DNA of 6,231 nucleotides, taken from positions 1 to 6,231 of the forward strand of contig JAAYPU010000038.1 of the NCBI GenBank assembly GCA_012519645.1, given 5' to 3'. Position 1 is the first letter of the stretch, and each line of letters begins with the position of its first letter. A model generated the notes under the pieces. It was not told the DNA's origin and did no database searches. It saw nothing but the letters and a program-made list of their open reading frames with translations. Source of the DNA: Clostridiales bacterium. Lineage in GTDB: Bacteria > Bacillota > Clostridia > Peptostreptococcales > JAAYPU01. A program made the position numbers and the translations under genes. Positions 1-5,546 of this stretch are shown piece after piece.

Positions 1-246
1 ATATAACAATAGTGAAACATTAGTTGAGCTATAGTTAAACAGGGTTTTGGCTCTTACCTCTGGCTTTGAACTCTATACAAAATACTAATGACCTGCGACC
101 TGAGACCAGAGACCTGAGACCACTAATCACTAATCACTAATCACTAATCACTAATCACATTGCCTCTATACCATTTTAGTATCAATCAGCGCAAAAGGTT
201 CATGGGAAAATAGTTTATTTATTGTGTCGGATTTAGTAAAATATTA
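1..246. other. Non-coding stretch with no recognisable gene
   Basis: Both strands are interrupted by stops, and I find no start with a ribosome binding site or any recognisable protein in this stretch. Positions 1-83 are unremarkable AT-rich sequence. Positions 84-158 are a short tandem repeat tract listed separately. Positions 159-246 lead into the exonuclease gene and contain no convincing sigma-A promoter pair. With the region up to 300 included, about 300 bases hold only repeats and leader sequence. The gene to the left lies outside the window, so this could be its 3' flank. Confidence 0.6.
84..158. repeat. Compound 7-bp tandem repeat tract (ACCTGAG-type then ACTAATC-type)
   Basis: The tract has two adjoining parts with the same 7-bp period. 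The first reads ACTAATG (84-90), ACCTGCG, ACCTGAG, ACCAGAG, ACCTGAG (91-118) and a leftover ACC (119-121). The second is five perfect copies of ACTAATC (122-156) plus AC. All units in both parts start with AC, and the opening ACTAATG differs by one base from the second-part unit, so the parts look related by slippage and divergence. There are no spacers, so it is not a CRISPR array. No inverted repeats suggest a transposon end. It does not code for protein. Heptanucleotide tandem repeats of this general kind are known between genes in some bacteria, but their role here is unknown. Confidence 0.9.
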
Positions 247-256
247 TTGACAACTA

Positions 257-273
257 ATTCTTCATTCTTAATT
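257..273. repeat. Short heptad run (ATTCTTC-ATTCTTA-ATT)
   Basis: About 2.4 copies of a 7-bp unit, ATTCTTC then ATTCTTA then ATT, lie just before the exonuclease gene. The period matches the larger tract at 84-158, although the unit differs. The run falls inside the optional 5' extension of the exonuclease frame (247-300). This favours the view that the extension is non-coding leader. Two copies could arise by chance in AT-rich DNA. Confidence 0.45.
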
Positions 274-300
274 GCCAGCAAAGCTGCCGCGGGGTGTTTC

Positions 301-1287
301 ATGGAAATAATCGAAAGAGCTTTTAACGAAAATATATGGTCCTCCAATATCTTTAAAAGATATTTTGATAATCTTAACTGCATTTTTTTAGATATCGAAA
401 CTACCGGGATCTCTTCGGAGCAAAACAAGGTCATATTGGCAGGCATACTGGAAAATAAGGGATCCTCATTTATAATCAGACAATATTTTGCAGAAAAAAA
501 AGAAGAGGAAAAAGAGATATTAGAGCACATCGTCGAAGTACTGTCAAAAGCACATATTATTATAAACTATAATGCAACTTCTTTTGATATTCCTTTTTTA
601 AATAGACGTTTCCAAAAAAATAATATTCCCTTCTGCATTGGGAGCTATTGTTCATTTGACCTGCATAAAATCATAAAGAAATATGGATTTATTACTCTTC
701 CGGACTATAAATTAAAAACCATAGAAAAATACATGGGTATAGAAAGAACTGACACCATTTCCGGTCAGGAAAGCATAGATATTTATAATGAATATATAAA
801 AAATAAGGATACCGCGCTAAAAGAAAAAATACTTGCACACAATTTCGAAGATGTATACTTCCTTACAAAGCTTCTGCCTATTTTAAGTAAAATGGACCTG
901 CATAAAATAATGTTCGAAAATTGCCGATACATCAACACGGATATGAACTGCAAAATAATAATAAAAAAGAGTGTACTAAAAAAGCATTTCCTTCAGGTTG
1001 AAGGTATTTGTACTGGTAAAAACAGTGATTATACGGCTTTTTTCTGTGGATATGAAATTCAATTCTCATCTGAAAAAAATGAATTTTTATTGAAAATTCC
1101 GTTATACGAAAGTAAAAATTCACAGTATATACTGCTGAATGATTTGGATTTTCATTATAATAAACAGATTTCATATGCTCAAATACCTGAAGATGTTCTT
1201 ATCATCAAAAATGGTGACCTAATAAATCATATAGAAATAAATGCATTCTTAGATGTACTATTGCCGCATATTTTCGGAAATATTTGA
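301..1287 (+). CDS. YprB-type ribonuclease H-like 3'-5' exonuclease domain protein (RNase_H_2 family)
   Basis: This 328-residue protein belongs to the DnaQ/RNase H-fold exonucleases, which cut nucleic acids using two metal ions held by conserved acidic residues. The DEDDh motifs are visible: FLDIETTG with D31 and E33, NATSFDIPF with D96, and AHNFEDV with H180 and D184. The intervening segment L-DYKLKTIE…ERTDTISGQE (R149, D151, G155) is typical of the YprB group. The last 130 or so residues match no domain I recognise. B. subtilis YprB has TPR-like repeats there, which I cannot confirm here. I chose ATG 301 because GGGGTG (291-296) lies 4 nt upstream. The frame is open back to a TTG at 247, but that codon has no ribosome binding site and the added residues overlap a heptad repeat. 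No YprA-like helicase partner is adjacent. The substrate is unknown; a cytoplasmic role in RNA or DNA processing is inferred. Confidence 0.85.
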   Translation: MEIIERAFNENIWSSNIFKRYFDNLNCIFLDIETTGISSEQNKVILAGILENKGSSFIIRQYFAEKKEEEKEILEHIVEVLSKAHIIINYNATSFDIPFLNRRFQKNNIPFCIGSYCSFDLHKIIKKYGFITLPDYKLKTIEKYMGIERTDTISGQESIDIYNEYIKNKDTALKEKILAHNFEDVYFLTKLLPILSKMDLHKIMFENCRYINTDMNCKIIIKKSVLKKHFLQVEGICTGKNSDYTAFFCGYEIQFSSEKNEFLLKIPLYESKNSQYILLNDLDFHYNKQISYAQIPEDVLIIKNGDLINHIEINAFLDVLLPHIFGNI

Positions 1288-1308
1288 ATTCCTTAATAGA
1301 TTCATTTG

Positions 1309-1337
1309 TTGTTATCCTTTTGTCATTAAGTTATAAT
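1309..1337 (+). promoter_or_regulatory. Sigma-A-type promoter for the zinc-ribbon gene
   Basis: A -35-like TTGTTA (1309-1314) is followed after exactly 17 nt by a perfect -10 TATAAT (1332-1337). Transcription would start near 1344, giving a leader of roughly 24 nt before the ATG at 1368. The promoter sits in the 80-nt gap after the exonuclease stop, so the small gene can be expressed independently. There is no obvious terminator in the gap, and read-through from the exonuclease gene is also possible. Confidence 0.6.
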
Positions 1338-1367
1338 AAACCAAAGATAAGAAAGGTGGTATAAAAT

Positions 1368-1562
1368 ATGACAGATAGGAAAAATACCGATGTTACTCAA
1401 ACATATTATTGTCCTGAGTGCAGTAATTCATTGGAATATCTCCATGGATGCGGTTCCGTATCATATTTTTGCAATACATGCAAAAAACTTGTATCAAGAA
1501 ATAACATGCTGACATTTGAAGAAATGAAAAACAAAAAATTAAAAATAAAAGACAACAAATAA
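1368..1562 (+). CDS. Small zinc-ribbon protein, 64 residues, function unknown
   Basis: The protein has a treble-clef or zinc-ribbon pattern: C15-P-E-C18, then 16 residues, then C35-N-T-C38. That is two CxxC knuckles able to bind one zinc ion. H26 and C28 lie between them in an HGCGS turn. The tail (residues 49-64) is rich in lysine and glutamate and looks soluble and basic. It resembles short zinc-ribbon proteins of the YfgJ type annotated in many bacteria, though I cannot assign a subfamily. The coding call is strong for so short a frame: a good ribosome binding site AAGGTGG (1353-1359) lies 8 nt before the ATG, a near-consensus promoter lies upstream, and a terminator begins at its stop codon. 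The ligand or partner could be nucleic acid or protein; nothing in the sequence decides this. Confidence 0.85.
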   Translation: MTDRKNTDVTQTYYCPECSNSLEYLHGCGSVSYFCNTCKKLVSRNNMLTFEEMKNKKLKIKDNK

Positions 1563-1576
1563 CACAGTTGTCTTTT
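1547..1576. terminator. Bidirectional intrinsic terminator between convergent genes
   Basis: A perfect 10-bp stem, AAAAGACAAC (1547-1556) and GTTGTCTTTT (1567-1576), encloses a 10-nt loop. On the plus strand the stem is followed by a pyrimidine-rich T tract (1573-1600). On the minus strand the tail is ATTTTTAATTTTTT. It can thus end transcripts of both the zinc-ribbon gene and the leftward RNA methyltransferase gene. The zinc-ribbon stop codon (1560-1562) lies within the loop. The stem is AT-biased at its base, so efficiency may be moderate. Confidence 0.8.
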
Positions 1577-1595
1577 CTCTTTTCTCTTTTCTCTA
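1571..1595. repeat. Heptad repeat TCTTTTC x3 overlapping the terminator tail
   Basis: Three perfect copies of TCTTTTC (1571-1591) are followed by a partial unit that runs into the stop codon of the leftward methyltransferase gene (1593-1595). The first copy forms part of the right arm of the terminator hairpin. The 7-bp period is the same as in the tract at 84-158, although the unit is different. It lengthens the T/C-rich tail after the hairpin. Confidence 0.75.
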
Positions 1596-2402
1596 TTTTA
1601 AAGTAGCTCTTTGGCGAACCATCTCATACATTATTACAGCCGCAGCAATAGAAGCATTCAACGATTCCGTATCGCGCAGCATAGGTATTTTGATTTTATA
1701 GTCTGAATTGCTCATAAATTCTTCACTTACTCCATTGGCTTCGTTCCCTATAACAAGTGCGGTATCGCCGGAAATATTCACATCATAATAACAATTTTTT
1801 GCCCTCGGAGAAGTTGCAAGTATTTTTTTATTGTATTTCCGTAATAATGAAATTGCCTCATATGCATCATCCATTATAAGAATCGGAACTCTAAAAACTG
1901 AGCCTGCAGCAGACCTTACGGTTTTGGAAAGATAAAGATCAACGCTTCCTTTCATAACTATCACGCCATCTATACCCGAAGCATCTGCAGTTCTCAATAT
2001 AGTACCCATATTGCCCGGATCCTGCAATTTGTCTATAAGAAGGACATTAGAGTATGGTTTGTTAAAAATCTCCGAAAAGTCGAATACCGGTTTCATAACA
2101 ACACTTATAATGCCCTGGGGATTTTCAGTGTCTGAAATATATTCAAAAAGTTCATCCGGAACATGATATACAGGTATATTTTTTTCATCTAGGAAATCGA
2201 TAAGCTCTTCTTGGTAAGGTATATTTAAAAAAGAATCTTTATAAATAACAAGGTTTATATCCGCTTCATTCTTTATAGCTTCTTCAATAAGATTTAAACC
2301 TTCCATGATAAACTGGTTATACTTTTCCCTGTATTTTTTTAAAGATAATTGTTTAATTTTTTTAATTATTAAATTATCCTTCGATGAGATTTCCTTTATC
2401 AT
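1593..2402 (-). CDS. TrmH/SpoU-family RNA 2'-O-ribose methyltransferase
   Basis: This 269-residue enzyme is predicted to transfer a methyl group from S-adenosylmethionine to the 2'-OH of a ribose in rRNA or tRNA. All three SPOUT-class motifs are present. Motif 1 is DPGNMGTILRTADASG at 128-143, with N131 and the catalytic-type R137. Motif 2 is VIGNEANGVSEE at 217-228, with E221. Motif 3 is IPMLRDTESLNASIAAA at 239-255, with S248 and N249. These form the trefoil-knot SAM site. The N-terminal 105 or so residues fit the substrate-binding domain, with FIMEGLNLIEEA at 31-42 and a GIISVV end. The length suits the YsgA-like branch rather than the short TrmL type. The start has AGGTGAAG 2 nt away (core AGGTG 5 nt away). 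The gene follows ftsZ on the same strand but appears separated from it by a terminator and its own promoter. The exact RNA target cannot be read from the sequence. Confidence 0.92.
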   Translation of the reverse strand: MIKEISSKDNLIIKKIKQLSLKKYREKYNQFIMEGLNLIEEAIKNEADINLVIYKDSFLNIPYQEELIDFLDEKNIPVYHVPDELFEYISDTENPQGIISVVMKPVFDFSEIFNKPYSNVLLIDKLQDPGNMGTILRTADASGIDGVIVMKGSVDLYLSKTVRSAAGSVFRVPILIMDDAYEAISLLRKYNKKILATSPRAKNCYYDVNISGDTALVIGNEANGVSEEFMSNSDYKIKIPMLRDTESLNASIAAAVIMYEMVRQRATLK

Positions 2403-2434
2403 TTCTTCACCTATTCTATTTTATCTGCAAATTC

Positions 2435-2463
2435 ATTATATCAGCTGAATTTTTTTGCGGGAA
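2435..2463 (-). promoter_or_regulatory. Possible promoter for the RNA methyltransferase gene
   Basis: Read on the minus strand, a perfect TATAAT -10 (2440-2435) is preceded by TGA, which gives an extended -10 (TGnTATAAT). The hexamer 17 nt upstream is a poor -35, TTCCCG (2463-2458). Transcription would begin near 2428, about 26 nt before the start codon. The call rests on the -10 element and on its position between a probable terminator and the gene. Confidence 0.5.
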
Positions 2464-2489
2464 AATAATAGGCCAGTTTTAGATACGTT

Positions 2490-2521
2490 AAAAAATATAG
2501 GCATTGCAGATTCGCAAAGCC
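2490..2521 (-). terminator. Probable intrinsic terminator downstream of ftsZ
   Basis: On the minus strand an 8-bp stem with one A:A/T:T mismatch, GGCTTTGC and GCAATGCC with a 6-nt loop GAATCT (2521-2500), is followed by TATATTTTTT (2499-2490). It starts 46 nt past the ftsZ stop. The stem is GC-rich enough for an intrinsic terminator in this AT-rich DNA, but the mismatch and the broken T run make it a modest one. Confidence 0.55.
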
Positions 2522-2567
2522 CGGTTTTTAGCAGCCACAGCAAAATTGACAATTTTCAGGACCGCAC

Positions 2568-3653
2568 TTATTCTACATCATCTATCCTTAAAAAGCTGGG
2601 TATGTCCAGTCCTTTATCAAATTTTTTAAATATATCAGAAAGCTTTTCATTGTTATTGGATGCATTATCAGAGTCATCCTTCAGTTCAGAAGGTCTTTTA
2701 CTCCCTTCAAAACCGGTTGCAATTACAGTAATATATATTTCATCTTTAATATCTTCTTTTATAGATGCACCAAATATTACTATCGCTTCAGGATCAGCTG
2801 ATTTTTCAATAAGATCAGCTGCTTCATTTACCTCCAGCATACCTAAATCATATCCACCCATAATATTTAATAAAATAGCACTTGCACCTTCGATGGATGT
2901 TTCAAGCAAAGGACTCTCTATAGCCTGTTTTACTGCATCTATTACACGGTTTTCTCCTTTTCCTCTTCCAACACCCATATGAGCAATACCTCTATCACTC
3001 ATAATAGTTTTGACGTCAGCAAAGTCTAAATTGATTAATCCGGCATCGGCAATCAAATCAGATATACCCTGAACGCCCAGTCTCAGGACGTCATCCGCCA
3101 TTTTAAACGCTTCTATCATAGAAGTTCGTTTTTCAGATATTTGCAAAAGCTTATCATTAGGTACTATTACTAAGGAATCTACATATTTTTTCAAATAATT
3201 GATACCTAATTCAGCCTGATCTCTTCTTCTTTTTCCTTTAAATGTAAAGGGTTTAGTCACTACACCTACCGTAAGAATACCTTGTTCTTTGGCAAGTTTT
3301 GCAACGATGGGAGCCGCTCCTGTTCCTGTTCCGCCTCCCATTCCGGCTGTAATGAATACCATGTCTGCTCCTTGAATGATCTTATTCAAATCCTCAAAGC
3401 TTTCTTCCGCCGCTTTTTGTCCAACCTCTGGGTTAGCGCCAGCACCTAATCCTTTTGTGAGTTTTTCCCCAATTTGTATACGTGTTTCCGCTTTTGAAGA
3501 ATAAAGGGCCTGCTTGTCAGTATTTATTGCAATAAATTGCACTCCTTTTAATCCGGCTTCTATCATTCTATTTATAGCGTTGTTACCACCGCCACCAACG
3601 CCTATTACCTTAATCTGTGCGAAATTATCAATCTCTAAATCAAACTCAAACAT
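2568..3653 (-). CDS. ftsZ: Cell division protein FtsZ
   Basis: FtsZ is the tubulin-like GTPase that polymerises at midcell into the cytokinetic ring. At 361 residues the protein is full length. The GTP-binding elements are GVGGGGNNA (residues 18-26) and the tubulin signature GGGTGTGAAP (106-115). The T7 synergy loop NLDFADV (208-214) supplies D210 and D213 for GTP hydrolysis in the next subunit. After the globular core comes a short charged, Asn/Asp-rich linker (about 319-347). It ends in the conserved tail DIPSFLRID (350-358), which docks membrane tethers such as FtsA or SepF. The start is ATG 3653: AGGGAGG (3666-3660) lies 6 nt from it but directly abuts the in-frame ATG at 3659, leaving that one no spacing. 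The resulting N-terminus MFEFD is typical of clostridial FtsZ. An extended -10 promoter lies just upstream, and the ftsQ–DUF881–sbp genes precede it on the same strand. Confidence 0.98.
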   Translation of the reverse strand: MFEFDLEIDNFAQIKVIGVGGGGNNAINRMIEAGLKGVQFIAINTDKQALYSSKAETRIQIGEKLTKGLGAGANPEVGQKAAEESFEDLNKIIQGADMVFITAGMGGGTGTGAAPIVAKLAKEQGILTVGVVTKPFTFKGKRRRDQAELGINYLKKYVDSLVIVPNDKLLQISEKRTSMIEAFKMADDVLRLGVQGISDLIADAGLINLDFADVKTIMSDRGIAHMGVGRGKGENRVIDAVKQAIESPLLETSIEGASAILLNIMGGYDLGMLEVNEAADLIEKSADPEAIVIFGASIKEDIKDEIYITVIATGFEGSKRPSELKDDSDNASNNNEKLSDIFKKFDKGLDIPSFLRIDDVE

Positions 3654-3659
3654 ACGCAT

Positions 3660-3666
3660 CCTCCCT
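3660..3666 (-). promoter_or_regulatory. ftsZ ribosome binding site that decides the start
   Basis: AGGGAGG on the minus strand is immediately followed by ATGCGTATG. The first ATG (3659) has zero spacing. The second (3653) has 6 nt, which is in the workable range. This picks the second ATG as the ftsZ start. Confidence 0.75.
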
Positions 3667-3682
3667 ATTAAACCAATAATTA

Positions 3683-3711
3683 ATTATATCATAACGTATA
3701 TCTCTTTTAAA
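3683..3711 (-). promoter_or_regulatory. Extended -10 promoter in front of ftsZ
   Basis: On the minus strand TATAAT (3688-3683) is preceded by TGA (3691-3689), giving a full TGnTATAAT extended -10. The -35-like TTTAAA (3711-3706) lies 17 nt upstream and matches four of six consensus bases. Initiation near 3676 would give a leader of about 23 nt carrying the AGGGAGG site. The promoter occupies the 78-nt gap after sbp, the only sizeable gap in the division gene cluster. It suggests ftsZ dosage can be set apart from its upstream partners. Confidence 0.65.
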
Positions 3712-3731
3712 TAATAGTATTTAATATATTT

Positions 3732-4076
3732 TTATTTTTTTCTAAAGTATTTGTCAATAAGAAGTCTTCGTATAACTGCAAAATTTTGAAATAAACGTCC
3801 TCCAAATACAAAGATAGCCGCATAATACAATGGTACCCCCATCTTGTCTCCTATAAATGCCAGTGCGCCTGCAAGAACAGCGTTTCCCAGAAAGCCGGAT
3901 ATAAATATAGCCATATCAAAGCGTCCTTCCATATTTGACCTTACAGCTCCGAATATTGAGTCCAAAGCTGCAAGCACGGCAATAGAAATGTAAAATGAGT
4001 ATTCTGCAGGGTAGAAATTCGGCAAGAATAAACCGATTATTACTCCTAAAACCAATCCAATAATTGCAACTAACAT
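3732..4076 (-). CDS. sbp: Small basic membrane protein Sbp (DUF1290)
   Basis: This 114-residue integral membrane protein has four likely membrane segments: about 2-19, 28-46, 55-76 and 82-100. The end RRLLIDKYFRKK is strongly basic and probably cytoplasmic. The pattern NFYPAEYS at the first loop, LAALDSIFGAVRS in the second segment and FGGRLFQN in the fourth are hallmarks of the DUF1290/Sbp family. In B. subtilis sbp lies beside ylxW/ylxX and ftsA–ftsZ; its molecular role is not settled. The start ATG overlaps the stop of the preceding DUF881 gene by one base (TAATG), which suggests translational coupling. The ribosome binding site AAGGGGAGG lies 4 nt upstream, inside the end of that gene. 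Context and conservation point to a role with the division or cell-envelope machinery, which is inference. Confidence 0.92.
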   Translation of the reverse strand: MLVAIIGLVLGVIIGLFLPNFYPAEYSFYISIAVLAALDSIFGAVRSNMEGRFDMAIFISGFLGNAVLAGALAFIGDKMGVPLYYAAIFVFGGRLFQNFAVIRRLLIDKYFRKK

Positions 4077-4795
4077 TAGACCTCCCCTTCCTCTATGGTC
4101 TTTAAAAATTTATAGTCCACTGCCTCACTGTATTTCGGTATCCTAATATTAATACTCTTATAAATATCCAAAATCAATCCGTATTCTCTTAACAGTTCCC
4201 CATATGTTCCCGGCGCAGATAATGCGGATTCTATAATTACAGGGTCGCCGACAGCCTTAATAATAAAAGGCTGAGCAAAAAATTGATTATTGATCCTCAC
4301 TGAATGTCCTGAACAATTCACCTCTGTATTATTGATCACACGTTGTCCATTGATGGAGATCGCTTCGACTCCTGCGATTTTTAAATCATTAAGTATCATC
4401 AATAAATCTATATCATGGACGATAATGTCATTTGGATCCTCATATTCATACAGTTCACGGGTCCCGTCATCCAGTATGATCAGAGCCCCTTCCCCCTGAA
4501 CATCCTTATAGCCGCTCATAAGCTTAAGCCTGTCTAATTCCTGTTGCATTGAAGCGACGATGTCGTCACCTTTACCCGAAATGGCTTCATATTCTTTTAT
4601 TTTTTCTTCTTTTTCACTTATAAGCGTTTTTAGTTTTTCAATCTCCGTTTTTTCACTCTTAATAGATGCATCATAGTCTTGAATGACTTTAGGAGAAACG
4701 TACAAAAATGTTCCAGTAATAATTCTTGACTGAATGGAAATCAATAATCCAACTATAACGCAAAACAAAAAGAATAATATGCTTCTAAATTTCAT
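4076..4795 (-). CDS. DUF881 family membrane-anchored coiled-coil protein (second copy)
   Basis: A 239-residue protein. A short basic start (MKFRS) leads into one membrane segment (about 5-24), then a Lys/Glu-rich coiled coil (about 40-72), then an extracytoplasmic DUF881 domain. Domain landmarks are GEGALIILDD (101-110), GVEAISINGQRV (142-153) and FIIKAVGDP (177-185). The predicted topology is an N-terminal signal anchor with the bulk of the protein outside. It is the YlxW/YlxX-type protein found next to sbp in Firmicutes; the biochemical function is unknown. The start is uncertain. ATG 4795 has GTGAGG only 3 nt upstream, while the in-frame ATG at 4807 adds MVRY, has no ribosome binding site, and lies 6 nt past the upstream stop. 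The gene overlaps sbp by one base and is a clear paralogue of the gene before it. Confidence 0.9.
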   Translation of the reverse strand: MKFRSILFFLFCVIVGLLISIQSRIITGTFLYVSPKVIQDYDASIKSEKTEIEKLKTLISEKEEKIKEYEAISGKGDDIVASMQQELDRLKLMSGYKDVQGEGALIILDDGTRELYEYEDPNDIIVHDIDLLMILNDLKIAGVEAISINGQRVINNTEVNCSGHSVRINNQFFAQPFIIKAVGDPVIIESALSAPGTYGELLREYGLILDIYKSINIRIPKYSEAVDYKFLKTIEEGEV

Positions 4796-4813
4796 GTACC
4801 TCACCATACTTTA

Positions 4814-5539
4814 TTATTCAACAGGCACTGCATATCTGAATTTAACTATCTCATTATATCTCGGTATAACAACTTCATCAGATTTTTGTATTTTCACCTG
4901 CAAACTGTACCTATTTCTCATTTTATCTATAATACCAAATCTGATATTTAAAGTAGAATCCAAAGTTTCAGGATTTCCGATAGCTTTAATTTCAAAGGGA
5001 GGCGCGGTAGGTACAGAGTTGATATTAACGTTCGAACCAGCCAGGCTGATTTCCGTAATGGCTACGATCCGTTGGCCATTTATAGAAATAGCCTCCGCCC
5101 CTGCATCATTCAATTTATTCAACAGACTTAGCAACAATTCATAATTATACATAATGACGCTTACATCGGAATAATTTACATCTTCAGCAGGGGGATCGTC
5201 AATAGTGATTATGATACCAGGCCCTTTTACTTCTTTCATTCCGGAAATCATTTTATATTTATCCAACTCTGATATCAAACTTTGAAGGAGTATATCATCC
5301 TTTGATTCGGCTTCCTCAATTTCTTTGATCTTTGCTTCAAGGCTTGTGACTTCTTCTACCAGAATTTCTTTTTCATTTCTTATTTTTTGGAGTTCTTGAG
5401 CGAGGCTCTGCGCCTTCTGAATTGGAACTAATCCGCCTTCTATTACATCTCCGTCCAAAGCGCCTATCTGTATAGAAATGCTTAACCCGATTATTAGAGC
5501 TAATATACCTATTACTATTTGTCCACTTGTAATTTTCAT
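4814..5539 (-). CDS. DUF881 family membrane-anchored coiled-coil protein (first copy)
   Basis: A 241-residue protein with the same plan as its downstream neighbour. It has one N-terminal membrane segment (about 6-25), a coiled coil rich in Glu, Lys and Leu (about 41-97), then a DUF881 domain with GPGIIITIDD (106-115), AGAEAISINGQRI (146-158) and FEIKAIGNP (182-190). AISINGQR and the IKA(I/V)G(N/D)P block are shared almost exactly with the second copy, so the pair arose by an old tandem duplication. The start is ATG 5539, because GGGAGGT (5554-5548) lies 8 nt upstream. The in-frame ATG at 5557 would place this site inside the gene and has no clear ribosome binding site of its own. The gene begins 7 nt after the ftsQ stop. 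It ends in TAATAA. The division-linked role is inferred from synteny; the biochemical function is unknown. Confidence 0.9.
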   Translation of the reverse strand: MKITSGQIVIGILALIIGLSISIQIGALDGDVIEGGLVPIQKAQSLAQELQKIRNEKEILVEEVTSLEAKIKEIEEAESKDDILLQSLISELDKYKMISGMKEVKGPGIIITIDDPPAEDVNYSDVSVIMYNYELLLSLLNKLNDAGAEAISINGQRIVAITEISLAGSNVNINSVPTAPPFEIKAIGNPETLDSTLNIRFGIIDKMRNRYSLQVKIQKSDEVVIPRYNEIVKFRYAVPVE

Positions 5540-5546
5540 TGATTTG

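Noticed and set aside
84..158. CRISPR array
   Set aside because: Units are 7 bp and directly abutting, with no unique spacers; CRISPR repeats are longer and spaced.
219..530. Leftward open frame of 103 codons
   Set aside because: It lies opposite the exonuclease N-terminal half, whose catalytic motif is clear. It has no family features and reads as low-complexity Ser/Leu-rich antisense.
932..1174. Leftward open frame of 80 codons
   Set aside because: It is wholly antisense to the exonuclease C-terminal region, with no recognisable domain.
2545..2559. AAAATTGTCAATTTT hairpin as ftsZ terminator
   Set aside because: The stem is only six A/T pairs with a 3-nt loop and no T run follows; the GC-richer hairpin at 2500-2521 is the better candidate.
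2455..2982. Rightward open frame of 175 codons
   Set aside because: It is mostly antisense to the ftsZ 3' end. The Ser/Ile-rich composition is typical of a shadow frame, and it also crosses the ftsZ terminator.
3514..3714. Rightward open frame of 66 codons
   Set aside because: It is antisense to the ftsZ start and promoter; the Pro/Ile-rich product is an artefact of the Gly-rich GTP-binding loop.
4290..5144. Rightward open frames at 4290-4499 and 4734-5144
   Set aside because: Both are antisense to the DUF881 genes, which have clear family motifs and ribosome binding sites.
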